Of a stretch of DNA of 64,000 bases, positions 39,278 through 48,448 are shown one piece after another; positions within the stretch are counted from its first letter, which is position 1; each line of letters opens with the position of its first letter. Both the position numbers and the translations under genes were made by a program. Source of the stretch: Kitasatospora sp. NBC_00240. Lineage in GTDB: Bacteria; Actinomycetota; Actinomycetes; Streptomycetales; Streptomycetaceae. The stretch lies in the NCBI RefSeq assembly GCF_026342405.1, contig NZ_JAPEMU010000002.1, positions 1 to 64,000 of the forward strand. The letters are read 5' to 3'. The notes below the pieces were generated by a model that worked only from the letters and a program-made list of their open reading frames with translations, searched no databases and was not told the DNA's origin.

Positions 39278-42154
39278 CTACTCCGGCGGAGTGCCGGCGC
39301 TCGTGTGGCGCATGGCCTCGGTCGCGATGCCGACCCGTGAACGAACGCCGAGTTTGGCGAGGATGTGGGAGACGTGGGTCTGGACCGTGCGTCGGGACAG
39401 GAACAGGTCCTCGGCCACCTGGGGGTTGGACTTGCCCTCTGCCACCAGGGCGGCCACTTTCAGTTCGGTGGGGGTAAGGGCCTGCCAGCCGAAGGAGGCC
39501 CGTGGGCGAGGCCCCCGGACCCCGCGCCGGATGCTGTACGGCCGAAGGCGGGTGTCCGCCCGGCGCAGGTCCCAGAGGGCCCCGAGGCTGTCGTACAGGT
39601 CGGCGGCCTTCATGAGGGCCTTGCGGGATTCCGGTTCCCGGTGCAGGCGTGCCGTCAGCACGGCCGCGTCCTCAAGCGCCTGGGCCTGTTCGAACGGCCG
39701 GCCGACCGCTTCGTAGTGGTTGGCTGCCTCCAGTACGAGAGCGGGATCGGCTTCCAACAGGCCTCGGCAGTGCGCGGCTGCGGCGGTGGCTCCTGCAGAA
39801 GTCTTCTCACGGAGGGCCTCCGCTCTGCTCAGCTCGGTTGCCTCCCGCGCTGTGGCGGTGTCCCCGAGGTCGAGGGCGAGCCTGATGACGGTGGGGAGCC
39901 ACGGGTGGAGAAGAAGCAGTTGGCCGGGGCGGATCTCCAGAAGTCGGGTCAGGACGGCGAGCGCCCGGTCCGGGGCCCCGCCGCGTTCGGCTTCCAGGGC
40001 CTGGGCCACGAGCAGGAAGTCGCTGTTCTCCCAGTCCGGTAGCGCGGCAGTCGACAGGCGCAGCCCGGCTTCGAGATGGCGTCGCGCGGTCTCGCGGTCG
40101 TCGCGGTGGCCGGCGATGAACGCCGTTGCCCCGTGGTGGAGGATCTCCGGATTCTGTCCCCGGAGACCGAACGAGGCGTCGGCATGAGCCTGCTCCGCGA
40201 TGGCGGCCAGGGACGCGAGCGCGTCGTCCCATCGGCCTGCCCAGATGTCCTGGACCGCAAGACCTGTGTGCAGTACCGCGCTGCCCGGGTGGCCGATGAG
40301 CCGCTCGTCCTCAAGGGCGTCCCGGCGGACTGCGACGGCGTCGGAGAGGCGGTCGAGGTTCTGCAGTGCGGTTGCCTTGCCCTCGAACGCCCAGGCACAC
40401 AGTTCGGCGTACTCGTCGCCGAAACGCAGCACCGCGAGGGCGTTGTCGGCCGCCGCCAGTGCCTTCTGATGATCGCGTCGGGCGGTCTCCACGGCCCACA
40501 GGCCGCAGTAGGCGAAGCTGGCCGCGAGGCCGTCGTCCACGGTGGCAGCCAGGGCGAGAGCCTCTCGGGCGCCGGTTTCCGCGTCGCCGAGGTCGCCGGA
40601 GGATGTCCGGGCGGTGATGGCGGACAGGGCTCGCAACCGGGCCTGCCACTTCGGGGGCGGTGGGCTGGCTCGCTGTGACTGGGCGAGTACGGCATGTGCC
40701 TGGTCGCCCCGGCCGGACCCGTGCAGGAGAAGCGCGAGGAACCACCGCATCTCGGCGCCGATGTCGGCGTCTTTCGTGCGCGTCGGCATCTCCCGTGCGA
40801 GCTGTTCGACGGAGTCGTGTCGGCCAAGGGTGAAGTACGCCCTGGCGAGGGCCAGCATGGCCGTCTCGTGGCGGCTGTTGTCGACCTCCCATGCCTGGTC
40901 GACGACCCGCTGGAGAAGATCGACCGCTGTGTCGGGGGCGCGGCGGGCCAGCAGCAGCGCGTGGTCCGTACTCCATTCGAACGTCCAGCGGTCGATGGCC
41001 GACCCGGCCGAGAGCAGGTGCTGCGCGATCTGTTCGGCGGGTGCTCCGGATTCGGCGAGAACGCCTGCGATCCTGCGGTGGAGCGCTGACCGCAGTGCCG
41101 ACGGCAGGGAGTCCTGCAGGGTCTCCCGGATCACGGGGCTGCGGAATCCGAGCAGCTCACCCGACTCGTGGAGTACTGCTGCCGTTGTGGCCTGGCGCAT
41201 GCCGGTGAGTAGCGCGGAGGGCGGTTTCTCGAGTACTGCGGCGAGGTCGGCGACGGAGAACTCCATACCGAACAGCGCGGCCACGCCGAGCATCTCGCGC
41301 GCCGACGGGGACAGGGTCGACAGCCGGCGTCGGACCACTGCGGCCAGTGATTCCGGGAGTCCGGCGTCAGGACCTTCGAGTTCGGCCAGGTCGGGACCGA
41401 GCTCGATCCGCCCGCTTCCCAGCAGGGTGGTGATGAGTTCCCGCGCGTACAGGGGATTTCCCGAGGTCTGGTCGAGGAAGGCCCGAAGGCGCGGGCCGGC
41501 GGGGGCTCCTGTCATCCGGAGCACCAGGTCCGACAGTTGTTCTCCGGACAGCGGGCCTGCCTGGATCAGCACGGCACCGGTGGCCAGGACACTCTGCCGC
41601 AGTCTGGCGACCGCGGGCCTGCGGGGTGCGGTGCGGGAGACCGCGATGAGCAGGAGCGGCAGTTGATCGACGGCCTGGGCCAGCCGGTGCCAGACGATCA
41701 TGCTTGCTTCGTCGGCCCACTGGATGTCGTCGATCATGAGGATGAGTGGACTGTCGGCGCACAGGTTGTCGATGAGAACCCGCGCTCGCTCCAGGGCGGC
41801 CAGGACGGGGTCGACACCTCCGAGCACAGAGCCGGCGGGACCGTCGCTGAGCAGTCGCACGATCTCCGCGTACTGTTCGCTGCCGGAGGTTCCTGCAGCG
41901 GCCAGGCACGCCAGGAGGACGCGCAGGGGGTGCCGGGTACTGAAGTCATCCGCAGCGGCGCACGCCGTCCGGCAGCCGCGTTCGGCGGCTTCGGCCAGGC
42001 CTGCGGCCGCGAGGGTGGACTTTCCCGCCCCTGGTTCTCCTTCGACCCAGACGACCCGGCCCTGCCCGACCGCGACTTCTCGGACCAGTGCCCGTAGGGC
42101 CGCCACTTCCGTACTGCGGCCGACGGGTACGGCTTCGGGGGAACGGGATCCCAT
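39278..42154 (-). CDS. Large MalT-like LuxR-family regulator (LAL)
   Basis: 958 aa. AAA-type NTPase: Walker A GEPGAGKST (residues 39-47), Walker B SPLILMIDDIQWADEASMIV (about 133-152), sensor-type motifs (QTSGNPLYARELITTLL), winged helix (LSTLSPSAREMLGVAALFGM), a long TPR region (about 400-860) and C-terminal LuxR HTH (LTPTELKVAALVAEGKSNPQ, RRTVQTHVSHILAKLGVRSR). LALs are ATP-dependent activators, often of secondary-metabolite genes. It belongs to a different subfamily from the three NB-ARC regulators. A TATAGG -10-like box 10 nt before ATG 42154 suggests a leaderless transcript. It diverges from a response-regulator-like gene. Confidence 0.93.
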   Translation of the reverse strand: MGSRSPEAVPVGRSTEVAALRALVREVAVGQGRVVWVEGEPGAGKSTLAAAGLAEAAERGCRTACAAADDFSTRHPLRVLLACLAAAGTSGSEQYAEIVRLLSDGPAGSVLGGVDPVLAALERARVLIDNLCADSPLILMIDDIQWADEASMIVWHRLAQAVDQLPLLLIAVSRTAPRRPAVARLRQSVLATGAVLIQAGPLSGEQLSDLVLRMTGAPAGPRLRAFLDQTSGNPLYARELITTLLGSGRIELGPDLAELEGPDAGLPESLAAVVRRRLSTLSPSAREMLGVAALFGMEFSVADLAAVLEKPPSALLTGMRQATTAAVLHESGELLGFRSPVIRETLQDSLPSALRSALHRRIAGVLAESGAPAEQIAQHLLSAGSAIDRWTFEWSTDHALLLARRAPDTAVDLLQRVVDQAWEVDNSRHETAMLALARAYFTLGRHDSVEQLAREMPTRTKDADIGAEMRWFLALLLHGSGRGDQAHAVLAQSQRASPPPPKWQARLRALSAITARTSSGDLGDAETGAREALALAATVDDGLAASFAYCGLWAVETARRDHQKALAAADNALAVLRFGDEYAELCAWAFEGKATALQNLDRLSDAVAVRRDALEDERLIGHPGSAVLHTGLAVQDIWAGRWDDALASLAAIAEQAHADASFGLRGQNPEILHHGATAFIAGHRDDRETARRHLEAGLRLSTAALPDWENSDFLLVAQALEAERGGAPDRALAVLTRLLEIRPGQLLLLHPWLPTVIRLALDLGDTATAREATELSRAEALREKTSAGATAAAAHCRGLLEADPALVLEAANHYEAVGRPFEQAQALEDAAVLTARLHREPESRKALMKAADLYDSLGALWDLRRADTRLRPYSIRRGVRGPRPRASFGWQALTPTELKVAALVAEGKSNPQVAEDLFLSRRTVQTHVSHILAKLGVRSRVGIATEAMRHTSAGTPPE

Positions 42155-42402
42155 GGGTGGAAGCCTATACGGCAGCAGGTCCGGTCAGGACAGGGTGAAC
42201 ATCGCGCGCCGCCCGCTGCGCGCGCCGCGGACGGCGGATCGCGGATGTCGACCGAACCCCCTGGTGGGCGGCCTCCGGCGTCGGCGGAAGGATCAGGCCG
42301 GTTGGCGGATCATTCGCCGCGCGGCACCGGTCACGCTGAGGAGATGGCGGCGCGGCCAGGACCGGACCGGCGCTGCTGGATGCAGGTGTGGGGCGGCGAC
42401 TA
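42155..42402. promoter_or_regulatory. Divergent promoter region of LAL and RR-like genes
   Basis: 248 bp between divergent starts. TATAGG (minus strand, 10 nt before the LAL ATG) is a candidate -10 box. No operator can be defined by eye. Confidence 0.4.
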
Positions 42403-43092
42403 ATGATCGATGAGACGAACACGAACGAGGCTGGCGCACAGGCCGTGCGGGTGCTGGTGGTCGAGGACGACCTGGTGATCCGGAAGGGACTGATCAGCCT
42501 GCTCCTCGACGACGGGCGGACCCTCGTCGTGGGCGAGGCCCAGAACTGGCGTCACGCCGCCGCCATGGCGCAGCTCCGGTCGCCGGACGTGGTGCTGTTC
42601 AACCTAGGGGTGCCGCTGCTCGAAGGTCTACAAGCTCTCGCCGAACTCTCCCAGCTGTGCCGAGTACTGGTTCTCGGAGCCGACGGCACCGCCTTCGACG
42701 TGGACCAGGTGCTTCAGGTGGGCGCCACCGGTTACCTAGTACACCGCCAGTTCTCCGCGGTCGAACTCGTCACTGCGGTGGTGGCCACCGCGCAGGGGCA
42801 GCCCCATCTGTCCCCCGGTGCCATCGTCGCCCTGGCCCAGAGGATCCGGTCGGCGCACACCACCCGGAGCGAACTTCCCCGCAGCGCGAGGATGGGCAGG
42901 TTGTCACGCCGGGAGTTGGAGGTCATGGACCACATCGCCCGCGGCCGGAGCAACCCCGACATCGCGCAGGCGCTGTTCCTCAGTGAGAAGACGGTCAAGA
43001 ACCACGTCAACCGGATCTATGCCAAGCTCCAGGTTCACAGCCGGGCTGCGGCCGTCTCCCTCTGGCTGGGCGCTGCGGTCGATCCGGTGTAG
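42403..43092 (+). CDS. NarL-type response-regulator-like protein with Asn at the phosphoacceptor site (A)
   Basis: 229 aa from ATG 42403. Receiver-like domain (1-125): VRVLVVEDDLVIRKGL has the acidic pair, but the usual Asp site reads SPDVVLFNLGVP, i.e. Asn in place of Asp, and the conserved Lys is replaced in GATGYLVHRQFSA (His). C-terminal LuxR HTH: LSRRELEVMDHIARGRSNPD, SEKTVKNHVNRIYAKLQVHS. It should bind DNA but cannot be phosphorylated in the usual way. It closely resembles the protein at 44330-45016; no histidine kinase adjoins. Confidence 0.9.
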   Translation: MIDETNTNEAGAQAVRVLVVEDDLVIRKGLISLLLDDGRTLVVGEAQNWRHAAAMAQLRSPDVVLFNLGVPLLEGLQALAELSQLCRVLVLGADGTAFDVDQVLQVGATGYLVHRQFSAVELVTAVVATAQGQPHLSPGAIVALAQRIRSAHTTRSELPRSARMGRLSRRELEVMDHIARGRSNPDIAQALFLSEKTVKNHVNRIYAKLQVHSRAAAVSLWLGAAVDPV

Positions 43093-43339
43093 GCACGCGG
43101 CGAGCCGTCGGCGGGATGGTCTTGAACGCACGACTGGTTTGCCCCCGGTGGGGGCGAACCCGAACGGCCCGCGCGATCTGTCGCCTCGTCGGGTTCGTAT
43201 CGTGACGTACCGTTACCATCGGCTGCTGCAAGCCCTGTTCCCTCGTCGGGCCCCGTGTGGGCTCCACCAGCAGTGCCAGGCCGATTGCCCCGTCCGCGCC
43301 CTGAGGCAGCCGCGGGCGGGACGGGGATCACGGCCGACC

Positions 43340-44110
43340 CTATCCCGTCGGCCACCTGTCCACACGGTAGGTGAAGACCCCGCGCCACTGGTCTATCACC
43401 AAGGGCAGGCCCAGGCTGTCGAAGACCGGGAGCAGTCTGTGGATCCGGGCTCTCAGCGCACGGATCGACAACGGCTCCCAGGCAGTTCCTAGGAGCCGTG
43501 TGAGGTCGTGGCAGCAGATCGGCGAGGTGGCTCTCACGATCACGTCGAACAGCAGGCGCTGGCTCGTGGAGCAACCGCCGCTCCATATCGGCCGCCGGTA
43601 CTGCGCTGCCTGCATGCAGCGCTTGAGGTCCGCCGTGAGGCGCGCTGCGAGCTCGATCAACGGGGCCCGGGAATCAAGGACGTCGAAGGCTCCGGCGTGG
43701 AAGGCAGCCAGAATGTTCTGGCCCGAGGAGCACTTCATCACCGTGTCCACCCCTTGGACACTGAGCACCATGCGCGGCCCTTCCTGGCGCAGGACCACGA
43801 CCGGAGCGATCAGCGCCGCCGCCCGCACGAAGTCGGCCAACCGCTCACTTTCGAGCGGGCAGTCCAACAAAATCATCGATGGACTTTTCTCGACAAGGAC
43901 GCGGCAGGCCTCGCTGCTCCCCCAGGACAGTGCCTTACCCAGGGGGAGACCCTCGCGGCGCAGCCGCCAGAGCTGGTCAGGGTTGCGCCGTTCCCCCACG
44001 GTGACCAGGGCCATGGGTACTACCTTCTCGGCCGCCGCCTCGGCTGGCCGGCCGCCGGGGCGGAGCGGGAGAGCGTTGTGAGCAGGCGCGCGACGGGCAA
44101 ATTCGGTCAT
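43340..44110 (-). CDS. Atypical OmpR-like regulator
   Basis: 256 aa from ATG 44108-44110 (MTEFARRAPAHNALPLRPGG), with GGAGG 9 nt upstream. Residues 40-165 fold like a receiver (SPSMILLDCPLESERLADFV, APVVVLRQEGPRMVLSVQG, ILAAFHAGAFDVLDSRAPLI) but with an insertion and without the conserved Lys. The C-terminal 80 residues look like an OmpR-type winged helix (RLLFDVIVRATSPICCHDLT, SIRALRARIHRLLPVFDSLG, LVIDQWRGVFTYRVD). It lies between two NarL-type paralogues. A probable phosphorylation-independent transcription factor; identification is by fold pattern. Confidence 0.65.
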   Translation of the reverse strand: MTEFARRAPAHNALPLRPGGRPAEAAAEKVVPMALVTVGERRNPDQLWRLRREGLPLGKALSWGSSEACRVLVEKSPSMILLDCPLESERLADFVRAAALIAPVVVLRQEGPRMVLSVQGVDTVMKCSSGQNILAAFHAGAFDVLDSRAPLIELAARLTADLKRCMQAAQYRRPIWSGGCSTSQRLLFDVIVRATSPICCHDLTRLLGTAWEPLSIRALRARIHRLLPVFDSLGLPLVIDQWRGVFTYRVDRWPTG

Positions 44111-44329
44111 CGTGCACATCCTCCAGCCACCCGGACTTGCGCCGGGGTCGCGCAGGCCCACGGGCCTGAGTCGGTTGGTCGGGGGTCGGGGTCGCCCGGC
44201 CCATGGTCCCGAGGGTGCGAGGCCCGTCCGGCAAAGACATCCGCCGGACGGCCGGCGACTCACGCACTGCTGTTGCACGGGTAGCGTCCATACCGGCGTG
44301 CCCGCGATGTCGGGCAGGGGTCCGTCGGG

Positions 44330-45016
44330 TCAGTCCAGGTCGACCGGCGCGCCAAGCCACAGTGCGACGGCTGCGGCACGGCTGCGCACTTGCAGCTTGG
44401 CGTAGATCCGGTTGACGTGGTTTTTGACCGTCTTCTCACTGAGGAAGAGGGCCTTGGCGATGTCGGGGTTGCTCTGGCCACGGGAGATGTACTCCATGAC
44501 CTCCAGTTCCCGTCGGGACAGCCCGTCCACCCGGTTGCCGCCCGGTGCCGCCGCCCGCAGGGGGCGCACTGCCTTGAGCTTCTCCGCCAGGGCGATCACC
44601 GCTCCGGGGGAGAGGTGGGCGCGGCCCTGAGCCGTGGCGACGACGGCCGCGATGAATTCGGAGGCAGAGAACTGGCGGTGTACCAGGTAGCCGGTGGCAC
44701 CGACCCTCAGCGCGTGGTCCACGTCGAAGGCGACGTCCTTGGCAGCCAGCACCAGGACCTTGTACAGCTGGGACAGTTCCGCAAGGGTGTGCATGCCCTC
44801 TTGCCTGGGCACACCGAGGTTGAGGATCACGACGTCGGGTACCCACGCCTGGGCCAGTTCCAGGGCCTGGGACCGGCCCAGGGCCTCACGTACGGCAAGG
44901 GTGCGGTTGTCGGTGTCCAACAGGCTGACCAGCCCCCTGCGGATCACCAGGTCGTCGCCTACCACCAGAGCCCGGATCTGCCCGTCCTTCCCGTCGCTCC
45001 TCGTTTCATTCATCAT
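44330..45016 (-). CDS. NarL-type response-regulator-like protein with Asn at the phosphoacceptor site (B)
   Basis: 228 aa; ATG 45014-45016 with GGGG about 7 nt upstream. Receiver: IRALVVGDDLVIRRGLVSLL, then VPDVVILNLGVPRQEG (Asn for the phospho-Asp) and GATGYLVHRQFSASEFIAAV (His for Lys). LuxR HTH: LSRRELEVMEYISRGQSNPD, EKTVKNHVNRIYAKLQVRSR. The same two substitutions as in the protein at 42403 show they are a paralogous pair whose atypical receiver predates the duplication. Confidence 0.9.
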   Translation of the reverse strand: MMNETRSDGKDGQIRALVVGDDLVIRRGLVSLLDTDNRTLAVREALGRSQALELAQAWVPDVVILNLGVPRQEGMHTLAELSQLYKVLVLAAKDVAFDVDHALRVGATGYLVHRQFSASEFIAAVVATAQGRAHLSPGAVIALAEKLKAVRPLRAAAPGGNRVDGLSRRELEVMEYISRGQSNPDIAKALFLSEKTVKNHVNRIYAKLQVRSRAAAVALWLGAPVDLD

Positions 45017-45606
45017 CAAATCGCCCCACGCCGGATTTCACTGGTAGGCAACGGCACTCCCGGTCCAGCGGTCCCACTGGTCCTGAGGGCGCTCGGAGTT
45101 CGGAGGGTGAACCGATTCCCTCCGGTCATCCCCCCTGCCCTGCCCCGCGCCGGCATTGCCTCGCCTTTTCGCTGACCGACTCTTGGCCACCTGACGTCGA
45201 ATGTCAAGCGAGGACCTGGAGTCCATTGTCCGCGAGGGTAAATATTGGGCCGGGCCCAATTAATGGGGCCCCCGTGGGCCTTTACATCTCACCCCCAGGG
45301 CCCTCCTGGATTTCCACCGACCGAAGGCCACTCCGGGGTCGCAACTTCGAGAGGATAATGCTACTCGCAGGTAGTTTGCGGCGGCAGGCAAGCCCGCCGC
45401 CACCCACTCGGATCACCTTGCCTCCCTTCCGCACCAACCCAAACATCCGCCCCGCCGGCCTCGCTTCTCGGCGCGCTCCCCCTCGGCCCAGAAATTTGAT
45501 CCCTCCCCCATTCGAACACTCGACAGAATTCTCATCTGAAGAATCTGTCCGACTCGATGGGGAGATCGGGCCAGCCTCCACTCTCGCCGCCGATCACCTC
45601 CCCCAT
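45017..45606. other. Gap left of IS630 copy 2
   Basis: 590 bp with promoter-like AT-richer patches near 45230-45260; no recognised gene. The right end is the IS630 insertion point (CTAG). Confidence 0.3.
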
Positions 45607-45695
45607 CTAGTGCCGCATCAAGCAACGTACGCCCTGTGTGGGTCGGTTCGGCCCCTCCTGAGATGATCGCAAAGCGCGACGTCTGAGGGAGGGTC

Positions 45696-46565
45696 ATGGA
45701 GATCATCGAACACGCGATCAGCGAGCCTTTCGAAGGTGTGCTGGTCGAGCCGGTGGGAGGCAGCAGGGTGGGCGTACTGGTGCTGGCCGGTTCGAGTGGC
45801 CGCATCGACGTCGAACGCTGCCGCGTACTCGCCCGCGCGGGGATGACCGCGTTGTCGATTCGCTGGTTCGGCGGCGACGGCCAGGCACAGGGAATCTGCG
45901 AGATCCCGCTGGAGAGGTTCGTTGAGGCGATCGACCTCCTGCAGACCAAAGCAGGAGGGAGAGTCGGTGTCCTTGGATTTTCCAAGGGAGCCGAGGCGGC
46001 ACTTCTGCTGGCCGTCCGCGATCCGCGCGTCGATGCGGTGGTGGCCATGTCTCCCACCTCCGTGGTCTGGGCGAACGTCGGCCCCGGCATCGACGGTCTG
46101 ACCCACCCCTATCGGTCGTCCTGGACCTGGAGGGGCGAGCCCGTCCCGTTCATCTCCTACGATGATGCCTGGACTCCTGCAGAGGCAGAAGGCGAGCCGA
46201 CGACCTGTCGGACCCATTACGAGCAGAGCCGGCAGACCCATGCCGAGGCTGCGCGCGCGGCCGTGATCCCGATCGAGCAGACCGCCGCCCAGATCGTTCT
46301 CGTGGCAGGCGGGGACGATCAGATGTGGCCGTCGCTGCTCTTCGCACAGGAACTGGCTGCGCGCCGCGCTTCGGTGGGCCGTCCAGCCAGGCTTGTGACC
46401 TCGTTCGATGCCGGGCATCGTCCCCGGTTGCCCGGGGAAGGGCCTGCCGGTCACTCTGACCGGTTCCGCTACGGTGGCACGGCGGAGGCCGACGCGGCGC
46501 TCGGCACCGCGGCGTGGTCTGACATTGTTGCGGCGCTGGCTGGAGATCTTCACACCGGCAACTGA
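45696..46565 (+). CDS. Passenger alpha/beta hydrolase, copy 2
   Basis: 289 aa, identical to the protein of 17062-17931: nucleophile elbow GFSKGAE, Asp in GGDDQMWPS, His in DAGHRPRLPG. ATG 45696 with GAGGGAGGGTC upstream. The gene reads outward-in relative to the element end at 45607, so its promoter must lie within the 90-bp left terminus. Confidence 0.85.
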   Translation: MEIIEHAISEPFEGVLVEPVGGSRVGVLVLAGSSGRIDVERCRVLARAGMTALSIRWFGGDGQAQGICEIPLERFVEAIDLLQTKAGGRVGVLGFSKGAEAALLLAVRDPRVDAVVAMSPTSVVWANVGPGIDGLTHPYRSSWTWRGEPVPFISYDDAWTPAEAEGEPTTCRTHYEQSRQTHAEAARAAVIPIEQTAAQIVLVAGGDDQMWPSLLFAQELAARRASVGRPARLVTSFDAGHRPRLPGEGPAGHSDRFRYGGTAEADAALGTAAWSDIVAALAGDLHTGN

Positions 46566-46580
46566 CCGAAACTTCCGGGA

Positions 46581-47732
46581 TCAGGCCACGTTGGCCCGGG
46601 CGACGAGTTGGCGAAGGCGCTTGTCGGCGGCGTGGTTGTTCCGCCAGATGATGTAGCGGCGGATCATGCTGCCCTGAGCCTTGTGGCTGGGGTGGTCGGT
46701 GCCGTCGAGGGCGAAGTAGCGCAGGGCGGTGAACTGGGCCTCGATGCGGTTCAGCCAGGAGGAGTTGGTCGGGGTGTAGGCGATCTCGACGTTGTTGGCC
46801 TCGGCCCAGTCCGCGACCCGGCGGCACCGCTTGGTGGTCAGATGCGGGGAGTAGTTGTCGCAGATGATCGCGATGCGCACGTCGGACGGGTAGAGGGTAC
46901 GCAGGTAGCGGCAGAACTCCAGGAACTTGGTGCGGTTCTTGGTCTTCTTGACGTGGCCGTACATCTTGTCTTTGGCCAGGTCGTAGGCGGCCATCAGGTG
47001 GCGGACCCCGTGCGGGCGGGTGTAGGTCGCGCGTCGCTTGGGGCGGGGCTCGCGCTCGGGGTCCTTGTGCTTGCCTCCGCGCTCGGCCCAGTGCCGGCCG
47101 GGATGGGGCTGGAGGTTGAGGGGGCCGAACTCGTCCATGCAGAAGACGACTTCGGGCTCGCCGGGCTCGGGTATGACCTCGCCGTCGGCGATCGCGTAGA
47201 GGTGTTCGACGCGGGCCTTCTTGGCGGCGTAGTCGGGGTCGCGGGAGGTCTTCCAGGTCTTTATGCGTTGAAAGGAGACGCCTTCCTCGCGGAGCAGGAT
47301 GCGCAGGCCCTCGTGGCTGATGTCGTCGACCACCCCCTCGGCGACCAGGAAGTCGGCCAGCTTGACCAGGCTCCAGGTCGAGAAGGGCAGGCCGTGCTCG
47401 ACCGGCTTGGACTTCGCGATCTTCTTGATCTCCCGGCGTTCGGGCAGAGTGAAGGTCTTCGGCCGCCCGCCCCCGTACTTCGGGTACAGGGAGGCGAAGC
47501 CGTCGGTATTGAAGTTGTGCAGCACGTCCCGAACCCGGTCCGCGCTCGTGAAGCTGACCTCGGCGATCCCCGGCACGTCCATGCCCTGCGCGGACAGCAG
47601 CACCATCTGCGCTCGCCGCCAGGTCACCACCGACCCGGTGCCCCGCCGGATGATCCGCAGCAGCCGCTGCCCCTCGTCGTCGTCGATCTCACGAACCCGC
47701 ACTCGCTCTGCCACCCGCACAGCCTCGCGCAC
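46581..47732 (-). CDS. IS630-family transposase (copy 2)
   Basis: 383 aa, identical to the product of 15895-17046, with all three catalytic acidic residues (CMDEF, ICDNYSPH, NRIEAQF). Its stop lies 15 nt from the passenger gene's stop. Confidence 0.95.
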   Translation of the reverse strand: MREAVRVAERVRVREIDDDEGQRLLRIIRRGTGSVVTWRRAQMVLLSAQGMDVPGIAEVSFTSADRVRDVLHNFNTDGFASLYPKYGGGRPKTFTLPERREIKKIAKSKPVEHGLPFSTWSLVKLADFLVAEGVVDDISHEGLRILLREEGVSFQRIKTWKTSRDPDYAAKKARVEHLYAIADGEVIPEPGEPEVVFCMDEFGPLNLQPHPGRHWAERGGKHKDPEREPRPKRRATYTRPHGVRHLMAAYDLAKDKMYGHVKKTKNRTKFLEFCRYLRTLYPSDVRIAIICDNYSPHLTTKRCRRVADWAEANNVEIAYTPTNSSWLNRIEAQFTALRYFALDGTDHPSHKAQGSMIRRYIIWRNNHAADKRLRQLVARANVA

Positions 47733-47806
47733 CCCCGCCGCCCGGCACAGCAGCCGGACGGCGCGTCACATCACAAGAGGGCAAAGGTTCCTTGATACGG
47801 CACTAG

Positions 47807-48448
47807 GCCCCCACCAGCGTGGATACGGTTGGCTAAGGGCTGCCGCAGCCTGCTGGCACCGTGCCGCACGCGTCCCCCGAGGCCGCAGCCACCGTCACCG
47901 ACCGGACCCCGCCCCCGGGCCTCCGGCCCCTGGGTCCACCGGCCCAAAAAGGCTCAAGGGAAGCTCAGGATCCGGGGTGAATGGGTTGACATGAGTCGGT
48001 CGACGCATGAAGCTCATCGCGGCAGAAGCTGCCGGTTGGAAATGCTCCCGTCATTGCCCAGGAGTAATTCATGGCCCGCCTCGCCATGGATTGATCAACG
48101 GACCGGAGCGGTTCGATTTGAAGGATTCAGCGTGCTTCAAAACGACTTCCGAAGGGAACCGGCGCGAGGACAGGAAGTAAATAGTCCGGCCCCTGCAGGC
48201 GCCATCGGCAGCACGGAAGTCCTTATATTCCGGAATGCCATCGACTGACTCGCCCTCAGTCCGTGCCAGTGCGCATCGGAGGGGAGCGCATTCGCAAGAT
48301 CTGCAGTCCGCGAATCCGCGGATACCTGGCCCGGCCTCCTGGCCCACCCCACTGCCGGCCGAGTGCGATCCCCGGAAACCCGGGAACTCCGGTATCGCCG
48401 GGGCAGCAGTCGGCGACGTCAGCATGCCCCTTTCCCCACGGAGATCCG
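47807..48448. other. Gap right of IS630 copy 2
   Basis: 640 bp. AT-richer near 48170-48240 (AAGTAAATAG, CTTATATTCC), a plausible promoter for the kinase-like gene. No recognised coding region. Confidence 0.3.

Larger units (their letters stand above)
45607..47806 (-). mobile_element. IS630-family element with passenger gene, copy 2 (inverted)
   Basis: Same 2,200-bp block as 15821-18020 in reverse orientation, again with CTAG at both borders. The flanks differ (left CCCCAT, right GCCCCC), showing an independent insertion site. The two copies can recombine to invert the roughly 27.6 kb between them. Confidence 0.92.
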
